DNA from: a virus
Strand: one strand, 5' to 3'
Length of the DNA: 20,053 nt
IMG/VR virus record: IMGVR_UViG_3300034375_001434
Coordinates: 1-20,053 of that record
Shown: positions 7,256 to 14,000 of the stretch, piece after piece
Layout: the number at the start of each line of letters is the position of its first letter
Numbering within the stretch: the first letter of the stretch is position 1
Made by a program: the position numbers and the translations under genes
The notes under the pieces: generated by a model
What the model saw: the letters and a program-made list of their open reading frames with translations, nothing else
The model's database searches: none
What the model was told of the DNA's origin: nothing

Positions 7256-7551
7256 GACACGAAACATTTATGAAACAAGCTATGTCACAATCAGACTCAA
7301 AACAGATGTGGCCTGCAGAAAATGCTGTTGATATGGTCAATAGCCCACCTCATTATAATCAGACAGGCATTGAATGTATTCAAGCAATTGCCGCTGCGAC
7401 TGGTGATGGGTTCAAGTATTACCTACAAGGTAACATTATGAAATACCTTTGGCGTTTTGATTACAAAGACAAACCACTTGAGGACTTAAAGAAAGCGCAG
7501 TGGTATTTAGATAAGTTGATTGAAGAGGTAATGGCTAATGATAAGAGTTAA
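7252..7551 (+). CDS. DUF3310 family protein
   Basis: A 99-residue protein with the family signature: VNSPPHYNQTGIECIQAI (about residues 29-46), a GNIMKYLWRF core (62-71) and a KAQWYLDKLI helix (84-93). The domain is common in phages, often close to nucleotide metabolism genes, and is related to the C-terminal part of T7 gp1.7, which has nucleotide kinase activity. I see no P-loop here, so the activity is not asserted. AAGGAAGG just upstream supports ATG 7252, although ATG 7270 would also keep the domain whole. It is followed at once by an overlapping 53-codon gene and then the ribonucleotide reductase. Confidence 0.85.
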   Translation: MRHETFMKQAMSQSDSKQMWPAENAVDMVNSPPHYNQTGIECIQAIAAATGDGFKYYLQGNIMKYLWRFDYKDKPLEDLKKAQWYLDKLIEEVMANDKS

Positions 7552-7699
7552 GATGTTCATTACGCTTGACATAGACGAAGAAGAATACCCAGTGCCTGCC
7601 GATGGTAGAGTCGGTGAGGAATTAGAAGATGGCATTAATGAATATTTCTACGATGTAGAGGGTGCTGTTATCAGAAACATTAGAACAATAACGGAGTGA
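7538..7699 (+). CDS. Small hypothetical protein, 53 residues
   Basis: An ATG at 7538 inside the end of the DUF3310 gene opens a 53-codon frame ending at TGA 7697-7699. It reads MIRVKMFITLDID, then EEEYPVPADG, then EDGINEYFYDVEGAVIRNIRTI. The acidic, strand-helix-strand pattern with a closing 'xVEGAxIRNIxxI' strand looks like a small alpha-beta phage protein. The frame fills an otherwise empty 150-base gap exactly, with overlaps on both sides typical of this operon. A GAGG at 7525-7528, 9 bases upstream, is a plausible ribosome site. Function unknown. Confidence 0.72.
   Translation: MIRVKMFITLDIDEEEYPVPADGRVGEELEDGINEYFYDVEGAVIRNIRTITE
7693..7696 (+). promoter_or_regulatory. Ribosome binding site that decides the reductase start
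   Basis: GGAG lies 8 bases ahead of ATG 7705. The in-frame GTG at 7696 overlaps this GGAG and has no purine-rich site of its own upstream, so ATG 7705 is the better start. Confidence 0.6.
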
Positions 7700-7704
7700 A
7701 CAAT

Positions 7705-9636
7705 ATGATAAGCAATCAATTACCAACAGACTACCAAAACTTTATAGCACTTTCACGTTATGCACGATGGAAAGAAGACGAACAAAGAAGAGAAACATGG
7801 AGCGAAACTGTAGCTAGATACTTTGATTATATAACTAAACATCTAGCAGATAAGCATGACTATAAACTATCGGATTCATTACGCGGTGAATTGGAAGAGG
7901 CTGTGCTTACACAAGCTGTCATGCCTTCTATGAGGGCGTTAATGACTGCTGGACCAGCACTAGACCGCTGCCATGTAGGTGGGTACAACTGTTCTTATGT
8001 TCCTGTTGATAGCCCACGTGCCTTCGATGAGACTATGTATATACTTATGTGTGGTACAGGTGTAGGCTTCTCTGTAGAGCGCAATAATGTGGATAAGCTA
8101 CCGCAAGTAAATGAAGACTTCCATGATACAGACACAATAATTAAGGTAGGTGATAGTCGCCCCGGATGGGCAAAGTCACTGAAGGAATTGATTGCTATGT
8201 TGTATACAGGACAAGTTCCCAAGTTCGATGTCAGCGAAGTACGTCCTGCTGGCGCACGGCTAAAGACTTTTGGTGGTCGTGCATCAGGTCCACAGCCACT
8301 CATTGAACTATTTGAGTTTTGTATTCAGAAGTTCAAGGGTGCTGCTGGACGTAGGCTATACCCAATCGAATGTCATGACATCATGTGTAAGATTGGTGAG
8401 GTTGTGGTCGTAGGCGGTGTACGCCGTAGCGCACTTATCAGTTTGTCTAATCTTAGTGATGACCAGATGCGTCATGCTAAAGCAGGCAAGTGGTGGGAAA
8501 TGGAAGCACAACGTGGGCTTGCTAATAACTCTGTAGCGTATCACGCGAAACCACATATGGGTACATTCATGCGTGAGTGGCTTGCCTTATACGAAAGTAA
8601 GTCAGGTGAGCGTGGTATCTTTAACCGTGCTAGTTCAAAGGAACAAGCAGCAAAGAATGGTAGGCGGGATACTAACTATGAGTTTGGTTGCAATCCTTGT
8701 TCAGAGATTATTCTACGTCCTTATCAGTTTTGTAACTTGTCAGAGGTAGTCGTGCGTGAATCAGATACAGTAGAAACACTACGTGAAAAGGTTCGCCTTG
8801 CTACAATCCTTGGAACATTTCAAGCAACACTGACAGACTTTAAATATCTACGCAAGATTTGGAAGACTAACACAGAAGATGAGCGTTTGCTTGGTGTCTC
8901 ACTGACAGGTATTATGGATAATAAACTAACATCTACCACTGGTGGTAAGCTAGAGACTGCACTTGAGTTGTTACGTGCTACTGCTGTTGAAGCCAACAAA
9001 GCTATGGCTAAACAGATTGGCATTCCACAGTCTACCGCTGTCACCTGTGTTAAGCCTAGTGGTACAGTATCACAGCTTACTGATGCAGCCAGTGGCATTC
9101 ATGCTAGACACAATCCATATTACATTCGCACTGTTCGTGGTGATAACAAAGACCCACTCACACAGTTCCTTATATCACAAGGCATTCCTAGTGAGCCAGA
9201 TGTAATGAAGCCAGATAGCACTACCGTGTTTAGCTTCCCAATGAAGTCACCAAAGGGTGCAGTGACACGCACAGATATGACAGCCGTAGAGCAGCTTGAA
9301 CTGTGGCTTACCTATCAGCGTCATTGGTGTGAACACAAACCTTCAGTCACTATCTCTGTTAAGGAGCATGAGTGGTTTGAGGTAGGCACTTGGGTCTACA
9401 AGAACTTTGATGAAGTATCTGGCATTAGCTTCTTGCCACATGATGACCACACATACAAGCAAGCACCTTATCAGGATATTGATGCTGAACAGTACAAAGA
9501 GTTGTTGACAAAGATGCCAAAGAATGTAGACTGGTCACTGTTGCAAGAGTTTGAGAAAGAGGATACAACTTCAGGTGGGCGTGAGTTAGCCTGCACTGCA
9601 GGTGTATGTGAAATAGTTGACATCGAAGCAGCATAG
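7705..9636 (+). CDS. nrdJ: Adenosylcobalamin-dependent (class II) ribonucleoside-triphosphate reductase
   Basis: A 643-residue monomeric class II reductase, making dNTPs from ribonucleotides for phage DNA synthesis. The radical-site residues are present: C96 (GYNCSY), N330, C332 and E334 (CNPCSE), and C343 (YQFCNLSE). The C332 to C343 spacing of 11 equals that of C408 to C419 in the Lactobacillus leichmannii enzyme. The C-terminal redox pair C630/C635 (CTAGVC) recharges the active site. MCGTGVGFSVER and the CVKPSGTVSQL loop are typical. Class II enzymes need coenzyme B12 and no oxygen or small subunit, so no nrdB is expected or seen. It is shorter than the 739-residue Lactobacillus enzyme. 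The active-site motifs are uninterrupted, so there is no intein. It may rely on thioredoxin-like reduction by the host. Confidence 0.95.
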   Translation: MISNQLPTDYQNFIALSRYARWKEDEQRRETWSETVARYFDYITKHLADKHDYKLSDSLRGELEEAVLTQAVMPSMRALMTAGPALDRCHVGGYNCSYVPVDSPRAFDETMYILMCGTGVGFSVERNNVDKLPQVNEDFHDTDTIIKVGDSRPGWAKSLKELIAMLYTGQVPKFDVSEVRPAGARLKTFGGRASGPQPLIELFEFCIQKFKGAAGRRLYPIECHDIMCKIGEVVVVGGVRRSALISLSNLSDDQMRHAKAGKWWEMEAQRGLANNSVAYHAKPHMGTFMREWLALYESKSGERGIFNRASSKEQAAKNGRRDTNYEFGCNPCSEIILRPYQFCNLSEVVVRESDTVETLREKVRLATILGTFQATLTDFKYLRKIWKTNTEDERLLGVSLTGIMDNKLTSTTGGKLETALELLRATAVEANKAMAKQIGIPQSTAVTCVKPSGTVSQLTDAASGIHARHNPYYIRTVRGDNKDPLTQFLISQGIPSEPDVMKPDSTTVFSFPMKSPKGAVTRTDMTAVEQLELWLTYQRHWCEHKPSVTISVKEHEWFEVGTWVYKNFDEVSGISFLPHDDHTYKQAPYQDIDAEQYKELLTKMPKNVDWSLLQEFEKEDTTSGGRELACTAGVCEIVDIEAA

Positions 9637-9757
9637 TGGTAAGTTAGCATGGAAGCGTGGGGATGGTTGGATACAGTTCAATCCCCCACGTAGCCACCCT
9701 AGCTATGAGGAGTGGCAGAAATTAAAACAGAAAGAAAAGGAGAATGAAAATGAATGA
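9617..9757 (+). CDS. Possible small gene (46 codons, TTG start) or +1 frameshift extension of nrdJ
   Basis: After an in-frame stop at 9614 the frame is open from TTG 9617 to TGA 9755-9757. It reads SGKLAWKRGDGWIQFNPPRS, then HPSYEEWQKLKQKEKENENE. The Trp- and Pro-containing core and charged tail look more like protein than chance translation, and it fills the only gap over 100 bases in the operon. Against it, there is no ATG or GTG start and no good ribosome site ahead of the TTG. A +1 slip near GAA GCA GCA TAG at the end of nrdJ would fuse the same residues to the reductase. The same bases can form two hairpins, which competes with the coding reading. Moderate to low confidence. Confidence 0.4.
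   Translation: MTSKQHSGKLAWKRGDGWIQFNPPRSHPSYEEWQKLKQKEKENENE
9656..9690 (+). other. RNA hairpin downstream of nrdJ (first of two)
   Basis: CGTGGGGAT (9656-9664) pairs with ATCCCCCACG (9681-9690) to give a 9-bp GC-rich stem with one bulged C. No T-run follows, so it is not a standard terminator. It could stabilise the end of the upstream mRNA or shape translation of the next gene. Confidence 0.5.
9693..9716 (+). other. RNA hairpin downstream of nrdJ (second of two)
   Basis: GCCACCCT (9693-9700) pairs with AGGAGTGGC (9708-9716) as an 8-bp stem with one bulged A and a 7-base loop. It begins two bases after the first hairpin and ends 20 bases before the next ribosome site. Confidence 0.45.
9737..9742 (+). 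promoter_or_regulatory. Ribosome binding site that decides the 9750 start
   Basis: AAGGAG ends 7 bases before ATG 9750 but only one base before ATG 9744, so 9750 is the likely start. Confidence 0.65.
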
Positions 9758-9983
9758 CGAAAAACAAATGATTACTATTGATGGTAAAGAGTACGACTAT
9801 GATGAACTAGAAAACAATGAACAGTATCTAGTGAATCAGATTCGTGATTTGAATACGAAGGTTGCTCAAGCACAGTTTGGTATTGACCAGTTACGTGCGG
9901 CACAAGATGCCTTCACAAAGATGCTTATTAGTTCTGTCCAATCACAAGATGAGGAAGCAGAAGATGCAGCAGCTACAGCCTAG
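9750..9983 (+). CDS. Small coiled-coil protein, 77 residues
   Basis: The protein opens with MNDEKQMITIDGKEYDYDEL, a short strand-turn element. A long helix follows (about residues 20-65, YLVNQIRDLNTKVAQAQFG and onward) with heptad-like hydrophobic spacing, then an acidic tail (QDEEAEDAAATA). This layout, 'ITIDGKEYD' followed by a coiled coil, recurs in short phage proteins of unknown function; DUF6447 is my tentative recollection. It is probably cytoplasmic and oligomeric. The start is chosen at the second ATG because of the spacing to AAGGAG. Its end overlaps the next gene by 20 bases, which implies coupled translation. Confidence 0.75.
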   Translation: MNDEKQMITIDGKEYDYDELENNEQYLVNQIRDLNTKVAQAQFGIDQLRAAQDAFTKMLISSVQSQDEEAEDAAATA

Positions 9984-10401
9984 TTTAGAGAATCGTAAGA
10001 AGTTTGACATTGACTTGGAGTATGGTCAGGTACGTGAACAAGTTGTAGCTGACATGCTTCAGGATAAAAAGATTGAGGTTAAAAGTGAGCGTGATATATG
10101 GCAGCGTACTGGAAACATCTGCATTGAGTACGAATCATATGGTAAGCCAAGTGGCATAGCAGCCACTGAATCAGATTATTGGTTTCATAATCTGTGTATT
10201 GGCGAGGACATCTTTGCAACCATTGTGTTTGATACAAAGAGTTTAAAGCGCATCATAAATAATCTTGACTACAAGAAGTCAGTATCAGGGGGTGATAACA
10301 ATGCTTCACGCATGTACCTATTAAACTTGCAGAAGCTGTTTTCATCAGATGTAATCAAAGCATTTAAGGAGAAGCAAGATGAAACAGAACAATCAGTTTA
10401 G
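9964..10401 (+). CDS. PD-(D/E)XK-like protein, probable nuclease of unknown role
   Basis: With ATG 9964 the product is 145 residues. E22 in LEYGQVRE, then KKIEVKSERDIWQRTGNICI (about residues 35-54), gives an E-x-K motif followed by a QRTGN loop and strand, then KPSGIAATESDYWFH. The order helix-glutamate, D/E-x-K, Q-x-T-G-N is that of small restriction-endonuclease-fold proteins found in many phages. The usual acidic residue before ExK is not clear, though D29 or D33 could serve. The target is unknown: branched DNA, host DNA or a non-nuclease role are all possible. GAGG at 9951-9954 supports 9964. Upstream in-frame codons (TTG 9862, ATG 9949) exist, but the extra residues are only a frame-shifted copy of the preceding gene. 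Confidence 0.72.
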   Translation: MQQLQPSLENRKKFDIDLEYGQVREQVVADMLQDKKIEVKSERDIWQRTGNICIEYESYGKPSGIAATESDYWFHNLCIGEDIFATIVFDTKSLKRIINNLDYKKSVSGGDNNASRMYLLNLQKLFSSDVIKAFKEKQDETEQSV

Positions 10402-10612
10402 TTTGCACGACCATTACGAAAACGGTTACAAGTCATTCTCTAATGTAGAGCAAAGTAAAAACGGCTACTGGTTTGTAGTAGCTAATAAGCTGAAGCCAAA
10501 CACAACCCCTGCAAAAGAGTGGCAACGTGGTTGGAACGATGCGTACTTTGGAAAGCCTATGGCATATGATTTAAAAGAAGAGAAACGCAATGGATTTAGA
10601 GGCAGAAGCTAA
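10379..10612 (+). CDS. Small hypothetical protein, 77 residues
   Basis: Not recognised with confidence. The C-terminal half contains KEWQRGWNDAYFGKPMAYD (about residues 46-64). The 'W-x-x-G-W-x-x-A-x-x-G' pattern resembles the short repeat of ribosome modulation factor-like and similar tiny phage proteins, but the match is weak. NGYWFVVANKLKPN upstream may be a beta hairpin. AAGGAG at 10366-10371, 7 bases before the ATG, makes the start secure. It overlaps the previous gene by 23 bases and ends 22 bases before the MazG start. Confidence 0.75.
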   Translation: MKQNNQFSLHDHYENGYKSFSNVEQSKNGYWFVVANKLKPNTTPAKEWQRGWNDAYFGKPMAYDLKEEKRNGFRGRS

Positions 10613-10622
10613 ACAGTGGATG

Positions 10623-10628
10623 AAGGAG
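10623..10628 (+). promoter_or_regulatory. Ribosome binding site that decides the MazG start
   Basis: AAGGAG lies 6 bases before ATG 10635. The upstream in-frame ATG 10590 has only a weaker AAGAAGAG and would add 15 residues lying partly over the previous gene. Confidence 0.6.
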
Positions 10629-10634
10629 AAACAA

Positions 10635-10961
10635 ATGAGTGGCATTACAGCAGCATTGTATCAACAGAAGGCTTGTGAGACAGCTATCTTCCCAAAAGAA
10701 ACAGCCCTAGCGTACTTGACGTTAGGACTGGCGGGTGAAGCAGGTGAGATTGCTAACAAGGCAAAGAAGCTGATACGTGATGGGGATAACCCTGCTAAAC
10801 GTGCAGAGATTACTAAAGAACTTGGTGATGTCTGTTGGTACATTGCTGTACTGGCACAAGAGTTAGGAGTTAACCTTGGTAAAGTTATGGAAGACAACAT
10901 TGAAAAACTTGCAGACAGGAAAGCTAGGGGTATGCTTCAAGGTTCTGGGGATAATCGTTAG
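10635..10961 (+). CDS. mazG: MazG-like nucleotide pyrophosphohydrolase
   Basis: A 108-residue all-alpha NTP pyrophosphatase. The metal-binding residues are clear: E35 and E38 in GLAGEAGEI, and E62 and D65 in KELGDVCWYI, the ExxE...ExxxD pattern. A single domain of about 100 residues is normal for phage MazG, unlike the two-domain bacterial enzyme. It hydrolyses (d)NTPs to monophosphates and PPi. In marine phages it was once proposed to act on ppGpp, and preference for deoxynucleotides has since been reported, so its role in infection is unsettled. Near the class II reductase, a dNTP-pool role is the natural inference. It is the last rightward gene, ending 52 bases before the terminator stem. 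A start at 10590 (123 residues) is possible. Confidence 0.9.
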   Translation: MSGITAALYQQKACETAIFPKETALAYLTLGLAGEAGEIANKAKKLIRDGDNPAKRAEITKELGDVCWYIAVLAQELGVNLGKVMEDNIEKLADRKARGMLQGSGDNR

Positions 10962-10983
10962 GTATACACCGTTTGTGATACTT

Positions 10984-11012
10984 GTTAGCTAACGACATAT
11001 GCGACTGCATAT
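10984..11012. repeat. Palindrome and small hairpin in the convergent gap
   Basis: GTTAGCTAAC (10984-10993) is a perfect 10-base palindrome. It is followed by ATATGC-GACT-GCATAT (10997-11012), a perfect 6-bp stem with a 4-base loop. Both lie just ahead of the terminator on the rightward strand. They could be protein binding sites or accessory RNA folds; the function is unknown. Confidence 0.5.
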
Positions 11013-11042
11013 AAAAAGAGGGGGCTTAATTGCCCCCTTTTT
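11013..11042. terminator. Bidirectional rho-independent terminator
   Basis: GGGGGC (11020-11025) and GCCCCC (11032-11037) pair across a TTAATT loop. The flanking AAAAAGA and TTTTT extend the stem and supply a T-run on each strand. It lies between the stop of mazG and the stop of the leftward 1330-codon gene, so it can end both converging transcripts. Confidence 0.93.
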
Positions 11043-11045
11043 GTG

Positions 11046-14000
11046 TTAACTACCCGGTTTCAGTTTAGCATATTGTATCATCATTCGTATATGCTTTACG
11101 TTAGACATGGTTGGTTCTCTTTCATCTTCACCAAGCCCTACATCATCACCAAATTTAGTTATTAGATATGGTAAAGCAGAATACGCAGCCCTTCTTGCGC
11201 TAGGCTTCAGCCTTCTAAATTGTTGTTGTGCTTGCAGATATTCTGTTAATTCTATATCAATTGGTTTACCATCTTTTGTAGTCAAATCACTTCGTGCTAA
11301 ATCTGTTTTACGTCCGGGTTCTGCTACAATAACCTTTTCTATTTTGCTTTTAAACTCTGCTAATTCACCTTCAATAATATTTGTCTGTTGGATGCGTACA
11401 AAGTCGTCTACAGATTGCCCCGGAAGTTTATCTGTCTTTGCCATTTCTTTAAAGGTATCTACAAGTTCTTTGCTTTGCACATTCTCTACAACAGATGGCA
11501 AAAATTCACGCAAAACTTTTGTTTCGTATCGTTGAAATCCCGGTGAGATACTGCGACTACGGATTTTATAATCTGCAAAACCTAAATCCATAAGAAATTT
11601 GCCAGTTTTACTAACGTCTTCTTTAAGAGACAGACCAGTAAATACTTTTAGAAGAGGCATAACACGTTCTTCAACGTCACCTTCTTGGAACAGGGATTCT
11701 CTTCTTGCTGCATTTAGTTCTTCAGAAGGTGTAAATAATGTAGTCATAGACCTACGTTCAAACACCCCACTAAATGCTTTACCAAATGAAGATTTGAATG
11801 TAGATGTAGTATCGGGTTCAAAGATTGGTTCTTTACGAAGGTCAAGGAACTCATCTGGCCTAAATTCAAAGGCACGTTGAGTTTCAATAACCTGATTTAT
11901 AGGTGTAAGATATGTGCTAAAGTATTCACCAAATGCTTCACCAAAATATTTGCCGGACTTTTCACCCGAAAGGGCGTTTGATTCTGCAAATATATCAGAT
12001 ATATCCTTAAATACTACTCCACCAGCCCCTGTTCTTATATTAGTACCTATGAAAGATTCTAATCCTTCTTTGTACCCAGCATCTCCAAGCCATTTATCCA
12101 GCGTTCCATTATTCTTTCGCTTCGAATATTCGGCAATCCATAAAGCCTGACGTAAAATAGGAGACTGGGCTGAAGTATCTAGTACTGTTCCATCATCTTT
12201 ACGCAACATTTTATAGTCGGAAGGTGCTTCGTCACTCTGTCGATACATCATTGCTGCAGGTAGAATAACTGTAACCCCAATAACATTACGAGACATCATG
12301 CGTCTTTCCGCAGCAGTAAATTCACCAACAGCTTCTGAAGCAAGTCTATTATATGTTTTCTTTAATACTTTCTTTTCTGCGCCTGTAAGAGTATCAGGTT
12401 TTTTCTTTAACAAAGAAAGTTCGGTTTCATTTAAACTGTCGCTTACACCCTTTAGCTTCTTAAGTTCGTCAGGTGTAATTGGACCAAAGTTTGTTTTATT
12501 TCTGACTGCATTATAAGCACGATTAAGGACAGGAGCAAACGCACCTGCACCATATTCTCCTGCCAGTTCCATACTATTAAACATGAAACGTGGGAATGGA
12601 GCAACTGTAGTCAATCCATTTCTTGTTATGAATGATGTTGCCTCACGAAAAACAGACAATTCAGGTTGCTTTGCGTATGTAATATCTAATGCCCTATCGA
12701 CCGCATCTGACGTTAACTTTTTAAAAGATGCTTTACCTTCAGTAACAAATTCAGGTGAGTCGTTTAATAAATCTCCTAACTTACCTTCATTGATAACGTC
12801 TGTTAGTTCTACACCATATTCTCTTTTAACAAGACGTTCAAGTTCAGCTGTAAAACTAGCGCGGCGAATAAGATTTTCTTGCCATCTATTTGGTAAGTTT
12901 AATACATCTACACCTTTTTCAGCAAGAGAAAGAGCCTTGTCTCCTATGGTTCCAGTGCCAGCACCTTTAGCTTTTCTAATCTCATTGAGATTATTAAACA
13001 TTCTGTCAAATTGATTAGATAACTCTGGCCTATCAAGAATATAGTCTGTATATTCTTTAACATCATTGTAGTTACGCGGGTCAAATATATACTTCATGTG
13101 TCTGAAGCTATCATTCCAGTTACCTTTAACATCAGCTAAACTTTTTACACCAGATACTAGGCCATCCTTGCTGTAGTTATAAAGTGCAGTGTCAAACACA
13201 TTCTGTAAGCCTTCAAGTGGCGCACGTACACCAGCCGAAGATAGGTTACGCATAGCTGTAGCTACTTGTGACACTAATAAGCCACGGCGAATATCTTCAA
13301 CACGTCTAAATGTTTTGAAAAAGCCACTCTGCATATCGAGCATTTGTGCTTCTTTTAGGTCATTAAGTTCACTCTTAGATTTAACGCGGCGAGTTATTTG
13401 TGATAGCTTATTCAAAACTTTACCAGCTTCAGACGCAGAGCCTACCATCATTGTAGCATACTCTTCAAACGACAGGTCATATTTGTTTAGTAGACCAAGC
13501 AGTTCCCCTTCTGGCATAATCTCTTTATCTACAGACAACTCAAAGATAACATCTATAAGCCGTTTGCCAGATTTTGGGTCAAACTTCAATCCCTTTTTCT
13601 TCATCAACTCACTCGCAACAGCAGTAAGAGGTTCAAAGTTTTCTGCTCTTATAATACCAATATCAAGTCCACCTGTTTCTGGATTGATTACAAAATCAGG
13701 TATATCACCCTTAACTCCAGAAAGTTCTGTCTTAGGTTGAAGCATATTTAACAAGAAATTTTGACTTGCTTCTGGTGTACCACCGCGTTCAGTTAGTAAC
13801 TGTTTTGCTGCTGCTCTGTATTTAATTGGGTCTAATGTTAGCTTGCCGTCTTTTAAATTTGATATAAGAAGATTTTCATCCAGCACTTTATCAATGTTTA
13901 ATCTACTACGTGCGCCAAGTTCTTGCTCAAACTCTTTAATCAATTGCTCTTGTATATTAGCGTTTGCTGTAGCAGCAGATTTAGCAGCTTCGCGTTTGGC

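Noticed and set aside
7696-7704. GTG start for the ribonucleotide reductase, three codons upstream
   Set aside because: The GTG overlaps the GGAG ribosome site that is well spaced for ATG 7705 and has no site of its own.
7705-9636. Intein or intron in the ribonucleotide reductase
   Set aside because: Reductase genes are a common intein site, but the Cys/Asn/Glu motifs are continuous and the length is below, not above, that of the family.
9862-9963. Longer 179-residue version of the PD-(D/E)XK-like gene from TTG 9862
   Set aside because: The added residues are a shifted-frame reading of the coiled-coil gene and look unlike protein; GAGG fits ATG 9964.
10590-10634. Longer MazG start at ATG 10590
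   Set aside because: AAGGAG at 10623-10628 fits ATG 10635 better and the extra 15 residues lie outside the MazG fold. It is not excluded.
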